64,000 nt of DNA, taken from assembly GCF_900114625.1 (NCBI RefSeq), contig NZ_FOZL01000002.1, forward strand, positions 761,642 to 825,641, in the 5' to 3' direction. The notes under the pieces are model-generated. The model was not told the DNA's origin, ran no database searches, and saw only the letters and a program-made list of their open reading frames with translations. Both the position numbers and the translations under genes were made by a program. Positions 8,507-17,430 of this stretch are shown here, in pieces (the stretch's first letter is position 1; each line of letters opens with the position of its first letter). This DNA is from Granulicella pectinivorans. GTDB taxonomy: Bacteria > Acidobacteriota > Terriglobia > Terriglobales > Acidobacteriaceae.

Positions 8507-9100
8507 ATGGTCTTCGTTCTGGACAACTACGACTCCTTCACCTACAACCTCGTGCAGTACATGGGTGAGCTCGGCGCAGAGATGGTCATCAAGCGCAACG
8601 ACGAGCTGACGCCGGAAGAGGTCGAAACGCTGAATCCTGACCGCATCCTGATCTCGCCCGGCCCCTGCACGCCGGAAGATGCCGGTATTTCGATCGGCCT
8701 GATCCAGCACTTCGCGGATCTGGCGGCAAACGGCGGCAAAAGGGTGCCGATCCTTGGCGTCTGCCTCGGGCATCAGTCCATCGGAGCGGCGTTTGGCGGC
8801 AAGGTGATTCGCGCACCCAGGCTCATGCATGGCAAGACGAGTGAAGTGGAGCACGACGGCAGAACCATCTTCTCCGGCGTGCCTTCGGCGATGACCTGCA
8901 CCCGCTACCACTCGCTGATCGTCAGCGAGGAGGAGTTCCCCGCGGAGCTTGAGGTGTCGGCACGTACAGCGGACGGCGAGACCATCATGGCTCTGCGGCA
9001 CCGCGAACTACCTATCGAGGGAGTGCAGTTCCACCCCGAGAGCGTCCTGACGACCCACGGAAAAACCATCATCGCCAACTTTCTTGGACTCAAGGGCTAG
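8507..9100 (+). CDS. trpG: Anthranilate / aminodeoxychorismate synthase glutamine amidotransferase
   Basis: 197 residues, class I glutamine amidotransferase. It supplies ammonia to TrpE (tryptophan) or PabB (folate). The triad is intact: Cys in LGVCLGHQ, His and Glu in GVQFHPES. NYDSFTYNL at the N-terminus is typical of TrpG/PabA. Neither trpE nor pabB is in the window, and trpD lies 42 kb away, so amphibolic use (pabA) is possible. A secreted-protein gene starts 2 bases after its stop. Confidence 0.9.
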   Translation: MVFVLDNYDSFTYNLVQYMGELGAEMVIKRNDELTPEEVETLNPDRILISPGPCTPEDAGISIGLIQHFADLAANGGKRVPILGVCLGHQSIGAAFGGKVIRAPRLMHGKTSEVEHDGRTIFSGVPSAMTCTRYHSLIVSEEEFPAELEVSARTADGETIMALRHRELPIEGVQFHPESVLTTHGKTIIANFLGLKG

Positions 9101-9102
9101 CC

Positions 9103-9987
9103 ATGAAGACCGCCTGCACGATGGCGCTGCTCGCGGTAAGCTGCGCGTCCTTTGGTCAGCAGAAGATCGGATCCGTGGCGATGCAGGACGCAACCGTTGC
9201 CGGAACGCTCGAGGTCACGGGCGGGCGCGCGCTTCTGGTCGGATCGAGCAGCGTCACGGCCCGCGATCATGCCGCGGAGGTAGCGCTCGAACGTGGCGGG
9301 ACAGTGACCATCTGCCAGACGAGCGGCCTGCATCTTTCCTCAGGCACCGCGAACGCGGGAAGCGCTCCTCTAATGCTTGCGCTCGACCGTGGGGCGATTG
9401 AAGTGAAGATGAATGCGTCCGCAAACGATGCTGTGCTCACGCCGGATATCCGGTTTTCCGTCAAGGGCGGAGGCCCGCTCGATCTGCGTCTGCGCGTGAC
9501 ACGCAACGGGGACACCTGCGTGGAGCACCGCGGCGCAAACGCTCCAACGCTGGTGCTCTCGGACTCCTTCGGAGAGGCCACCTACGAGCTGCACGCCGGA
9601 CAGCACGTTCTCTTCGAGCACGGCAATCTGCGCGAAGTCGTCGACCATGAGTCGTCACCCTGCGGATGCCCACCACGCACCATGTCTCTCGCCGAGGCCT
9701 CTCTGAGCCCCGCAAACGACAAAGCAGGAACGGGCGACGTTGCCGCGACCCATCCCTTCCCTGCGGCAGAGAGCGCGGGTTTGACGGCTACGCCCGAGGT
9801 TCCACAGTCCGAGCCCGGCGTAACCCACACGCAGGTCGCCGCGAACCTCAGCTTCGAGGGCAGTGGAGCGCCGCTGCCTGCCACGGCTCCAGCCACCGCA
9901 ACGCCGCCCGCGCCGGAAAAACCGCATGGATTCGCTCATGCCATCGGCCACTTCTTCAAGCGCATCTTTGGCGGTAGCCCGGACTGA
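9103..9987 (+). CDS. Secreted protein with FecR-like beta domain and disordered tail
   Basis: 294 residues. A short signal peptide (MKTACTMALLAVSCASFG) is followed by a region rich in short beta strands with repeated V/T/G patterns (TLEVTGGRALLVGSSSV, GAIEVKMNASANDAVLTPDIRFSVKGGG), resembling FecR/OmpA-like beta folds. Next come a Pro/Ala-rich linker (about residues 200-275) and a basic amphipathic end AHAIGHFFKRIFGG. Three cysteines near SSPCGCPP suggest a disulphide or metal site. It starts 2 bases after trpG, so the two are probably co-transcribed, although no functional link is obvious. No confident family assignment. Confidence 0.65.
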   Translation: MKTACTMALLAVSCASFGQQKIGSVAMQDATVAGTLEVTGGRALLVGSSSVTARDHAAEVALERGGTVTICQTSGLHLSSGTANAGSAPLMLALDRGAIEVKMNASANDAVLTPDIRFSVKGGGPLDLRLRVTRNGDTCVEHRGANAPTLVLSDSFGEATYELHAGQHVLFEHGNLREVVDHESSPCGCPPRTMSLAEASLSPANDKAGTGDVAATHPFPAAESAGLTATPEVPQSEPGVTHTQVAANLSFEGSGAPLPATAPATATPPAPEKPHGFAHAIGHFFKRIFGGSPD

Positions 9988-9993
9988 CTGCGC

Positions 9994-9999
9994 TACAAT
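9994..9999 (+). promoter_or_regulatory. Possible -10 box upstream of efp
   Basis: TACAAT lies about 115 bases upstream of the efp start, in the gap after the secreted-protein gene. No good -35 lies at the standard distance (a TTGGCG is about 20 bases upstream), so this is weak. Confidence 0.25.
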
Positions 10000-10112
10000 C
10001 GTAGGGTTGCGAAGCTCTTCTGCCTCTCCCGTGCGTACGTGGGATGTTGCGATGGTGGCGGCTTTGCCAGCACCCGGATTTCAAAACTTTTTGGTCAAGA
10101 GGATTTTTCTTT

Positions 10113-10670
10113 ATGTCGATTCCAGCAACCCAGATGCGCCCAGGCATGGTCATCAACTACAAGGGCGACCTGCACATGGTTTTTTCGGTTGAGCATCGCA
10201 CTCCCGGAAACCTGCGCGCCTTCATCCAGGCCAAGCTGCGCCATATCCGTACGGGCGCGATGTTCACGGAGCGCTTCCGCTCCCCGGATCCGATCGACCG
10301 CGTCATCGTCGACGAGATCAAGATGGAATTCCTGTACAACGACGGCGACGACTATTACTTCATGGACGAAGCCTACGAGCAGACGATGCTGAAGCGTGAC
10401 ATGCTGGGCGACACGGTGGACTACCTGACGCCGAACCTCATGATTGAGGTCAGCTTCCACGATGGAAAGGCAGTTGGTATTGAGCTGCCGACTGCAGTCG
10501 TCATGACCGTCATGGAAACCGAGCCGGGTATCCGTTCGGCGACCGCTTCTTCCGTCACCAAGCCGGCCAAGACCGAGACAGGTCTCGTCGTGCAGGTGCC
10601 TCCCTTCATCAACGAGGGCGAGAAGATTCGGGTGGATACGGCGGAAGGCGCCTACATGAGCCGCGCCTAA
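10113..10670 (+). CDS. efp: Translation elongation factor P
   Basis: 185 residues, three beta-barrel domains. EF-P binds between the ribosomal P and E sites and relieves stalling at polyproline. The start ATG 10113 follows an AGAGGA site. The domain I tip loop reads HRTPGNLRAF, which places asparagine (N33) where most EF-P has the lysine that is beta-lysylated or hydroxylated, or near where EarP-type EF-P has a rhamnosylated arginine. The C-terminal domain (VVQVPPFINEGEKIRVDT) is standard. Its stop overlaps the acylphosphatase start as TAATG. Confidence 0.93.
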   Translation: MSIPATQMRPGMVINYKGDLHMVFSVEHRTPGNLRAFIQAKLRHIRTGAMFTERFRSPDPIDRVIVDEIKMEFLYNDGDDYYFMDEAYEQTMLKRDMLGDTVDYLTPNLMIEVSFHDGKAVGIELPTAVVMTVMETEPGIRSATASSVTKPAKTETGLVVQVPPFINEGEKIRVDTAEGAYMSRA

Positions 10671-10951
10671 TGGTCCGCCACTATTTGGTCAAAGGCCGTG
10701 TGCAGGGTGTCGGTTTCCGCTGGTTCGTCCAGCGCGAAGCAGCGGAGATCGGTCTGCGCGGCTGGGTGCGTAACACCGACGAAGGCCACGTTGAAGTCTG
10801 TGCGGCTGGTGACGATCAGGATATCGTCGAGTTGGAAGCGGCTCTGCGCAAAGGTTCGCGTGGAAGCCGTGTGGACGCAATTGTGAAGCATGAGATAGCC
10901 GACGAAGAAGCAGAGCGGCTTGGACCGTTTGAGATTGAAGGAGCCTGGTAA
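10670..10951 (+). CDS. acyP: Acylphosphatase
   Basis: 93 residues, the usual size. It hydrolyses carboxyl-phosphate bonds such as acetyl phosphate. Catalytic residues are visible: the Arg of GRVQGVGFRWFV and the Asn of GWVRNTDEGHVEV. Both ends are translationally coupled, with TAATG overlaps to efp upstream and apt downstream. Confidence 0.92.
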   Translation: MVRHYLVKGRVQGVGFRWFVQREAAEIGLRGWVRNTDEGHVEVCAAGDDQDIVELEAALRKGSRGSRVDAIVKHEIADEEAERLGPFEIEGAW

Positions 10952-11487
10952 TGACGCAAATCAACTGTGAGCCGCTGAAGGAACTGATCCGCACGGTGCC
11001 CGACTTCCCCAAACCGGGAATCCTGTTCTACGACATCACCACCCTGCTGAAGGATAAAACCGGCTTTGCGCAGTTGATCGACGCCTTTGCCGCCTACTAC
11101 ATCGGAAAGGAGATCGACCTGGTCCTCGGCATCGAGGCACGCGGCTTCATCTTTGGGCCTGCCCTGGCCTACCGGCTGAACGCCGGCTTTGTACCGGTGC
11201 GCAAGCCTGGCAAGCTGCCGGCTCCGGTAGCTCGGGTCAACTATGACCTGGAATACGGCTCCGATGCACTGGAGATTCACCTGGACGCGATCCAGCCCGG
11301 CCAGCGTGTCATCATCGTCGACGATCTGCTCGCGACCGGCGGGACGATGCAGGCGACCGTGCAGCTCGTACGCCAACTCGGTGGCGAGATCGCGGGCCTA
11401 GGTTTTGCGATCGAGCTTGACTTCCTGAAGGGCGCTTCCAAGCTGCAAGAGTACGACGTGTTCAGCCTGTTGCACTACGACGAGTAA
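10951..11487 (+). CDS. apt: Adenine phosphoribosyltransferase
   Basis: 178 residues. It salvages adenine with PRPP to AMP. The PRPP-binding loop VIIVDDLLATGGTM is intact, and the N-terminal IRTVPDFPKPGILFYDITTLL and the flexible hood VRKPGKLPAPV are typical of bacterial Apt. It is last in the efp-acyP-apt operon, followed 19 bases later by a terminator. Confidence 0.95.
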   Translation: MTQINCEPLKELIRTVPDFPKPGILFYDITTLLKDKTGFAQLIDAFAAYYIGKEIDLVLGIEARGFIFGPALAYRLNAGFVPVRKPGKLPAPVARVNYDLEYGSDALEIHLDAIQPGQRVIIVDDLLATGGTMQATVQLVRQLGGEIAGLGFAIELDFLKGASKLQEYDVFSLLHYDE

Positions 11488-11506
11488 AGAACCAACGAAC
11501 GCACAG

Positions 11507-11549
11507 AGGGCTTCAGCCGGAGATTGTTTCCCGCGCCGAAGCCCTTTTT
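11507..11549 (+). terminator. Rho-independent terminator after apt
   Basis: AGGGCTTC (11507-11514) pairs with GAAGCCCT (11538-11545) and runs into five T. The loop is long (23 bases) with additional GC pairing potential. It ends the efp-acyP-apt operon. Confidence 0.7.
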
Positions 11550-11599
11550 GCATTGGGTCGGAGCTTGCCCTGCTCCGTGCGCTGCTCTAAGCTAATCGT

Positions 11600-12088
11600 A
11601 TGTATGAAGACTTCACGATAGCCGATCATTGGACGGGCGAAGAGCTGCATTGCGTCTGGAAGGGCACCATCGTCGCCATTGCGACGCGCCACGCGGATGC
11701 AACCGACATCCGGTTTGCCGTTAATCACAAGCCCGTTTGGATTGCGATGCCGAACATGGCGTGGGTGGAGATGAAGCGCACGACCGGCCACGTCATCACC
11801 GACTATCTCGCAGCGCAGGCCGCGGGACGGTATCTGAAGAGCATCATCGGCTCCGGCTACGACAATGGCCGCGAGATGTACACGATGACCGTCGAAGAGG
11901 TACTGGAACACGCGCAGGCCGTAGTGAAAGAGGTGGGACACACCTCGGAGCTGCCTTCTCTCCCGGTCATCAACGACAACGTGCAGCCAGAGACCCTCAT
12001 GGGCCGTCTGCCCGCCGACAACGTGAAGATTCCAGTTTCAGCAACGACACCAAAGCACCCTTCGGACAACATTCCGACCGCGAACTGA
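11600..12088 (+). CDS. Conserved-looking hypothetical cytosolic protein
   Basis: 162 residues, no signal peptide or membrane helix. The first 120 residues are evenly composed and look like a folded domain, with a beta-rich start (DHWTGEELHCVWKGTIVAIATRHADATDIRFAVN) and a helical half (VITDYLAAQAAGRYLKSII and TMTVEEVLEHAQAVVKEVGH). The last 35 residues are Pro/Thr-rich. I do not recognise the family. It stands between the apt terminator and the propeller protein and may be co-transcribed with the latter. Confidence 0.6.
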   Translation: MYEDFTIADHWTGEELHCVWKGTIVAIATRHADATDIRFAVNHKPVWIAMPNMAWVEMKRTTGHVITDYLAAQAAGRYLKSIIGSGYDNGREMYTMTVEEVLEHAQAVVKEVGHTSELPSLPVINDNVQPETLMGRLPADNVKIPVSATTPKHPSDNIPTAN

Positions 12089-12125
12089 CGCTGCGGCTTC
12101 CCCTGAAGAACGAAGGGACAGACCA

Positions 12126-13370
12126 ATGGACGGACGAATGAACCGACGCAAGTTTCTTGCTGCCCTTCCGGCAGCTCTGGCGGGTGCGCACGCCATGGTG
12201 GCGCAGGACTTTCTGCCTCACTTCCCGAAGCGCAGAAAGATTGTTCCGCAAGGCCCCCTGCTGGTCTACATTGGCACCGATACGTCGCGAGGCGTAAGCA
12301 AGGGAATCTACCAGGCGCGCTTTGATGAAGCGACCGGCAAAATGACCACTCCCATGCTCGCTGCGCCCATGGTGCGGCCGACGTTCTTCGCCCTTGGCCC
12401 ACAGAAGAACGGAAAGCGTGTTCTGTACTCCGTAGCGGCTGGAACGGATGTGGCGAGTTCGCGCGTGGGCAGCTACTCGGTCGATACCAAGAGCGGCGCC
12501 TTGACGATGCTGAACCTGGTATCTTCCGGTGGGGTCGGCCCCTGTTATATCTCGGTCGATTCGACTGGCGGCTCTGCCTATGTGGCAAACTACGGCGGCG
12601 GCACGGTTTCAAGCTACAAGATTCACGACGACGGCACGCTGAGCGAACCCGTTGAAACGCTGGACTTTCACGATACGGCGCGGTTCGGCGAAAACGGCCC
12701 AAATGCTTCGCGTCAGTCGGGACCGCATCCGCACTCGACGATGCTCTCGCCCGACAACCGCTTCCTGCTGGTAAATGACCTCGGACATGACTCTATCGAT
12801 GTCTTCCCCATCGATCCGACGACGGCCCAGATGGGTGAGATGGAGCCGCATCGCTTCACCAATAATCATCCAGGCTCCGGCCCCCGTCACATCGCCTTTC
12901 ACCCCAACGGCCGCTGGGTCTACTCGATCAACGAGGTAGACTCGACAATCGACCGCTTTCTCTGGCAGACCACGCACCACAAGGTGGGCGAGAGCCAGGC
13001 GATGCTGGTTGAGACGACCACAACGGTCAAGCTGCTCGCGGATGGATTCCCGGCGTCAAAGAATACCGCCGCGGAGATCCAGATTGCCTCGAACGGCTAC
13101 TTCCTCTATGCCTCAAATCGAGGCGAGGATACGCTGGTCGTCTTCTCGATCAACCAGGATTCGGGCGATCTGACGTTCGTGCAGCGCATCTCCTGCGGAG
13201 GCAAGGGTCCGCGTCACTTTACGCTGACCCCAAATCAGGGTTGGATCGTCTGTGGCAACCAGGACTCAGCCACGCTCACCGTCTTCAAGGTGGACGAACA
13301 TACCGGCAAACTGACCGGGCCGGTCCAAACCGTGCCGTTGAATTCGCCCGTATTTACGTTGTTTGTCTAG
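12126..13370 (+). CDS. Exported lactonase-type seven-bladed beta-propeller protein
   Basis: 414 residues. The N-terminus MNRRKFLAALPAALAGAHAMVA has a twin-arginine motif, so export by Tat is likely; the ATG 4 codons later (12138) is an equally good start. The body matches the COG2706/YbhE-type 6-phosphogluconolactonase propeller: LLVYIGTDTSRGVSKGIYQARFD at the start, repeated blades, and the characteristic GPRHIAFHPNGRWVYSINE and GPRHFTLTPNQGWIVCGNQDS repeats. Cytosolic homologues hydrolyse 6-phosphogluconolactone; an exported version probably acts on another sugar lactone or carries out a non-enzymatic role. Confidence 0.8.
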   Translation: MDGRMNRRKFLAALPAALAGAHAMVAQDFLPHFPKRRKIVPQGPLLVYIGTDTSRGVSKGIYQARFDEATGKMTTPMLAAPMVRPTFFALGPQKNGKRVLYSVAAGTDVASSRVGSYSVDTKSGALTMLNLVSSGGVGPCYISVDSTGGSAYVANYGGGTVSSYKIHDDGTLSEPVETLDFHDTARFGENGPNASRQSGPHPHSTMLSPDNRFLLVNDLGHDSIDVFPIDPTTAQMGEMEPHRFTNNHPGSGPRHIAFHPNGRWVYSINEVDSTIDRFLWQTTHHKVGESQAMLVETTTTVKLLADGFPASKNTAAEIQIASNGYFLYASNRGEDTLVVFSINQDSGDLTFVQRISCGGKGPRHFTLTPNQGWIVCGNQDSATLTVFKVDEHTGKLTGPVQTVPLNSPVFTLFV

Positions 13371-13375
13371 TGAAA

Positions 13376-13403
13376 GCCCATGTCTCAGCACTGAGACATG
13401 GGC
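13376..13403. terminator. Perfect hairpin between convergent genes
   Basis: A 13-bp perfect stem GCCCATGTCTCAG/CTGAGACATGGGC with a 2-base spacer, directly after the propeller-protein stop and before the end of the SDR gene. No T run follows. It resembles the 285-312 hairpin (shared CCATnTCTCA/TGAGA core), so it may belong to a repeat family used as a bidirectional terminator. Confidence 0.6.
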
Positions 13404-13411
13404 CATCTGCT

Positions 13412-14191
13412 TTAGGCAATCGACTTCAGCAAACCACCCTCGGCACGCAGGGATGCTCCGTTAGTCGCGGCGGAGAGCGGACTGGCGATGTAAGCCGCCA
13501 GCGTCGCGATCTCGCGGTCTTCGATAAGGCGCTGAAGCAGTGAACTGCTGCGGTGCTTCTCGAAGAACTCGGCCTCGGCCTGCTCGGTGGTCGCGTTCGG
13601 GTCTGAGGAGATGCTCTTCAGGAAGCCGACGATTCCTGCAGACCGCGTGGGTCCCGGCAGGATCGAGTTGACAGTAACAGCGGTGCCTCTGGTCTGCTCG
13701 GCAAGGCCGCGCGCGATCGCAAGCTGCGCGGTCTTGGTCATGCCGTAATGCACCATCTCGGCGGGTGTCATGATGGCGGATTCGCTGGAGATAAAGATCA
13801 CGCGTCCAGACTTTTTCGCGAGCATCTGCGGAAAGTAGTGACGCGCGAGACGCACGCCAGAGAGGACATTCACCTCGAAGATCTTCAACCACTTCTCATC
13901 GGTGATCTCGGCGAACGGGATGGGCTCATAGATCCCGAGGTTGTTGATGAGAATGTCGGTCGAGGGAACGCGCTCAATGAGCGTAGCGGCGCCGGCGGCG
14001 GTGCCCAGGTCGGCCTCGATGGCGATGGCGGAAGGCCCGAGTGTTGCCACGGCCTCACTCAGCTTCTTGCCGCCGCGGCCGGGGATAGTGACTTCGACAC
14101 CCTCTTCGATCAGTACGCGTGCGATCGCAAAGCCGATGCCCGCGGTACCGCCTGTCACAATCGCTTTCTTGCCCTTCAATTGCAGATCCAT
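13412..14191 (-). CDS. Short-chain dehydrogenase/reductase
   Basis: 259 residues, classical SDR fold. The cofactor loop TGGTAGIG is at residues 13-20, the NNLG motif at 83-86, and the catalytic S-Y-K is ISSES (about 135-138), Y149 and K153. An Arg in GRGGKK after beta2 suggests NADP preference. Start ATG 14191 has AGGAG six bases upstream; an in-frame GTG five codons earlier is less likely because that site lies inside it. Substrate unknown; it stands alone. Confidence 0.85.
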   Translation of the reverse strand: MDLQLKGKKAIVTGGTAGIGFAIARVLIEEGVEVTIPGRGGKKLSEAVATLGPSAIAIEADLGTAAGAATLIERVPSTDILINNLGIYEPIPFAEITDEKWLKIFEVNVLSGVRLARHYFPQMLAKKSGRVIFISSESAIMTPAEMVHYGMTKTAQLAIARGLAEQTRGTAVTVNSILPGPTRSAGIVGFLKSISSDPNATTEQAEAEFFEKHRSSSLLQRLIEDREIATLAAYIASPLSAATNGASLRAEGGLLKSIA

Positions 14192-14239
14192 TGAAATCTC
14201 CTTCACTCACCCAATAGATGCGGTAAGGAAGCAAAGGAT

Positions 14240-15589
14240 TTAGCGGGAGAGTCGAATGGTCTGCCCCGGGGCGGGAGCTGTCCCCTGGTAGGTGCCGGAG
14301 GCTTCGGACCTTTCGAGAGTCGTGACGATGAAGGTACCAAGAGGCTCAGTGGAAACAGCGGTTATGTTCCCGGTGGCAGGGTCACGGGTGAACCAGTTGG
14401 GATGCCCAATCTGGAGGTGATTGCCGGCCTGGACGGAGGGCCTGCCAGGGAACGCGACCGTCATGCGGTTGGGCTCGACCGAGACGACGGTAGCAAAGGT
14501 GCGTGGATCGAGCAGTGAGGGATACTCGGGGTCGATCGAGGCAGCCAGCGATTCGACAGCGTCCCGCACAGCGCGGAGGATGGGCGAGGTGCGGTCATCG
14601 GCGCGGTCTTGGGAGCCTCCTCCCATTCCCTTCGGCGTTCCGAGAAGCTTGCCGGTATGGGCGTCGTAGAGGCGGCCTTCGAGGACGATCGTAGGGAAAA
14701 CGGCCTGAATCCTGTGGCGGCGTGAACCGTCGGACTGGGCGTGATCCGGAATCTCTTCCTTGATCTCCCCAACGAGTATGGCATCGGGATGATCCAGGGT
14801 TTGAGCGAGTTCGAGAATCGCCTTCGGATCGGACAGTTCGGTCGGGAAAGGAGATGGAAATTTGCTGCGATCGAGGAGCGAAAAGAGACCATCGTTGTGA
14901 AGTAAGCTCTCCAGGCGGTCGGAGATACGACTGGGGCTCACATCAGCGGCGGACTCAGGCTGAAAGTCCAGAATGGCCAGTCGGATAGGGTTGCTGACGC
15001 CGGACTGGTGGATCTCTGGCGCACGCATGTGGATAAGCTGAGACTCGTCCGCGGCGAGCGAGATTGGTGCCGCCGAGATGGGCGCTGGGTGGCCAGCGCC
15101 TGTCGGCATGTCGACGTCCGAGATAGAGGAGCCATCCTGACGTACGGTACCTTGAGGGAGGTTGACCGCAGTGGATGTACCTGGAGTCTTGCTGGATGTG
15201 GTGGCTCGTGGTGTGCCCAGCGGCGTTTCAGCTCGAAGGGTGCGGCCAGTCGCGCCTCGAGGCAGACGGATGGGCGTCGCAACGATCTCCGCGATCGTGT
15301 GAGCGATCTTGAGATCGCCGCTCATCGTAAACGTGATCTGGACCAGTTCCCCGAGCTTGAGGGAACCGTTCTCGGTGGTCGGCGTCAGGAGAAAGGTCGT
15401 AGATGGAGTATCCACGGCTTCGAGAACAATCTCTTTCGGGCTGAGAGACTTGATCTTGCCCCGCTGCATGTAGAGCTTCTTTGCCGGCATCCTGGCAGGT
15501 TGCATCGGAGTTTGAGCGGAGGCCATGGGAAGCAGAAACACCAGCGCAAGAAGAAAAACTGAACGCCTGGGTGAGCCCGGAGACTGCAT
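14240..15589 (-). CDS. Secreted protein with a CsgG/FlgT-like middle domain
   Basis: 449 residues. A Sec signal peptide (MQSPGSPRRSVFLLALVFLLPMASAQ) starts at ATG 15589; a TTG five codons earlier is less likely. A small beta domain follows (IKSLSPKEIVLEAVDT...ENGSLKLGELVQI), then a Thr/Pro-rich linker. A region LAILDFQPESAADVSPSRISDRLESLLHNDGLFSLLDRSKF resembles the CsgG family, which forms outer-membrane lipoprotein assemblies. A C-terminal SH3-like part (VVSVEPNRMTVAFPGRPSVQAGNHLQIG) recalls FlgT. No lipobox is seen. Likely periplasmic or outer-membrane-associated; function unknown. Confidence 0.6.
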   Translation of the reverse strand: MQSPGSPRRSVFLLALVFLLPMASAQTPMQPARMPAKKLYMQRGKIKSLSPKEIVLEAVDTPSTTFLLTPTTENGSLKLGELVQITFTMSGDLKIAHTIAEIVATPIRLPRGATGRTLRAETPLGTPRATTSSKTPGTSTAVNLPQGTVRQDGSSISDVDMPTGAGHPAPISAAPISLAADESQLIHMRAPEIHQSGVSNPIRLAILDFQPESAADVSPSRISDRLESLLHNDGLFSLLDRSKFPSPFPTELSDPKAILELAQTLDHPDAILVGEIKEEIPDHAQSDGSRRHRIQAVFPTIVLEGRLYDAHTGKLLGTPKGMGGGSQDRADDRTSPILRAVRDAVESLAASIDPEYPSLLDPRTFATVVSVEPNRMTVAFPGRPSVQAGNHLQIGHPNWFTRDPATGNITAVSTEPLGTFIVTTLERSEASGTYQGTAPAPGQTIRLSR

Positions 15590-15725
15590 CGTGGCTTTCT
15601 GCAAGCGTCGTTTCTCCCAGGAAGACTACGTTTCGATTGTAACGAGACGCCCAGGGGAGATGAATGTTACAGGAAGCAAATGCCCCTCCTCTGCCGCGAA
15701 ACCGCAATGAAGGGGCTTGAGCACA

Positions 15726-17351
15726 CTACTGGTGCGCGAAGGAACTCTCTGGATACCAGCTTGGACGAGTCGTCGTATTGGCCACGCGCATAGCAAGCTG
15801 CGAGAGGTAGCTGACGAACTGCGCCGCAGCCTCCTTGTCGATAGGCTGCTCCAGATCGTCCGACGGCTGGTGGTAACGGACCTTGACCCAGTCGTTGAAG
15901 GTCTTCATCTCGGGAGAGTCCGGCGTCCATCCAAACTTAAAGGCCAGCGCCGGAATGTTTTGAGCGACAAAGTTCACCTGGTCGGAGCGGATGAAGCGGT
16001 TCTCCTCCGGCTGTTTCTCGAACTGGACTTCGATGTCGTTCAACTGACCGATGGCGCGTGCATCGTTGCCAAGAGTGGACTCTCCCAGACCCTGCACCTC
16101 CAGGTAGCGGAGCGGGAAGAGCGGGAGGAACATATCCATGTTGAGATCAGCAACGATCTCCTGCTTGGGCACCGTCGGTTTGGCCGCAAAATAAGCCGAG
16201 CCGAGCTCTCCCATCTCCTCGCCGGTGAGGGCAATGAAGAGGATGGACCGCTTGGGGCGTGGGCCTGCGGCGAGGAGCTTCGCAGTCTCGATGACAGCAG
16301 CGACACCCGAGGCGTTGTCCATGGCGCCGTTGTAGATCGCATCCCCGTTGACCGGGCGGCCCACGCCGAGATGGTCGAGGTGAGCGCTGATGACGATATA
16401 CTCCCTCTTCAGCTTCGGGTCCGAACCCTCCAGCAGGCCAACGACATTGTGCGTCTGGATGGGCGGGTTCTCATCGGCAACCGTGGTGGCTTTGAGCGTC
16501 GTCTTCATGTCGAACGCCGGAAGCGGCTTGCCCGCATCGATCAGGGGCTGCAGCTCGGCAAGGGTATGGCCGGAGGGCGCAAGGATCTTGTCGGCGGTGG
16601 CAGGCGTCATGGAGGCGTTGAAACGAATACCGGCGAGCGTGTCCAGAGCCGGGTCGGCGATCACGATCGTGGGACGCGCCGGAGGCGCGGCGACGGGACG
16701 TGCCCCAGGCTTGGGGGCATTGGGGTCGACTACCGGCGCAGGACCGGGCAGAGGACGTGGCGGTGTGATCGCGATCATGCCGATCGCTCCCGCCGCCTTC
16801 AAGGCCTTCCAACGCTGGCCCGGCATGCGGGAATAAGCGCGCAGCGGGCCTTGCAGGCGGGCGGGAGCCCCGTTGTAGAAGACCACCACCTTGCCATGAA
16901 GATCGAGCCCGGCATAGTCATCCATGTGCTTGACGGGCAGGCGCAGGCCATAGCCGATAAAAACCAGCGAAGCCTCAAGCGGGCCGGGGGCCACGTGCGC
17001 GGAGGGGAGAATATCCTTACCGACGGCAAGCTGTGTGGGGCCGGAGGGGGAGACCAGTTCCACGGTCGACTTGGAGGAGTTCAGCTTGAGGGAGTGGAAG
17101 GTGATGGGCTGGAGGTACGAGTCCGGTGCACCCGCCGGCTTGAGACCGATCTCCTTGAAATGATCCACCACATACTGTGTCGCAAGCTCGAAGCCTGGCG
17201 TTCCGGGAAGACGCCCTTGTAGTTTGTCGTCGGCGAGGTACTGGACATGCGACCACCAGGCGGCGCCGCGGGCGTTCCAATCGGGTGCAGTTTGAGCGCT
17301 AAGGGGGAGAGTGACAAGCAAGGCTGTGGCAACGGCGCGAAGGGCTAACAT
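15726..17351 (-). CDS. Secreted M28 family aminopeptidase with PA insert
   Basis: 541 residues. The signal peptide MLALRAVATALLVTLPLSAQ at ATG 17351 decides the start. A protease-associated-type insert precedes the catalytic domain. Di-zinc ligands of M28 are visible: ISAHLDHLG (His), NGAMDNASGVAAVIE (Asp), LTGEEMGELGS (catalytic Glu and Glu ligand) and VRYHQPSDDLEQP (His). An unusual Pro/Ala-rich loop (PNAPKPGARPVAAPPARP) lies between PA-like and catalytic parts. It degrades peptides outside the cytoplasm. Diverges from the small secreted protein gene at 17431. Confidence 0.88.
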   Translation of the reverse strand: MLALRAVATALLVTLPLSAQTAPDWNARGAAWWSHVQYLADDKLQGRLPGTPGFELATQYVVDHFKEIGLKPAGAPDSYLQPITFHSLKLNSSKSTVELVSPSGPTQLAVGKDILPSAHVAPGPLEASLVFIGYGLRLPVKHMDDYAGLDLHGKVVVFYNGAPARLQGPLRAYSRMPGQRWKALKAAGAIGMIAITPPRPLPGPAPVVDPNAPKPGARPVAAPPARPTIVIADPALDTLAGIRFNASMTPATADKILAPSGHTLAELQPLIDAGKPLPAFDMKTTLKATTVADENPPIQTHNVVGLLEGSDPKLKREYIVISAHLDHLGVGRPVNGDAIYNGAMDNASGVAAVIETAKLLAAGPRPKRSILFIALTGEEMGELGSAYFAAKPTVPKQEIVADLNMDMFLPLFPLRYLEVQGLGESTLGNDARAIGQLNDIEVQFEKQPEENRFIRSDQVNFVAQNIPALAFKFGWTPDSPEMKTFNDWVKVRYHQPSDDLEQPIDKEAAAQFVSYLSQLAMRVANTTTRPSWYPESSFAHQ

Positions 17352-17430
17352 GGAGGCTCCGGTTATCTGCTGGGGGTCTGGCGACATCATACTGGAAGAG
17401 ACACTTCCGAGCTCCATAAGGAGAGAAACG

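Noticed and set aside
15640..15700. Sigma-70 promoter upstream of the CsgG-like gene
   Set aside because: A TACAAT with 17-base spacing exists on the minus strand, but the -35 (TTCATC) matches poorly; not listed.
15717..17222. 501-codon plus-strand frame over the M28 peptidase
   Set aside because: Arg-rich antisense product; the minus strand has signal peptide and complete zinc ligands.
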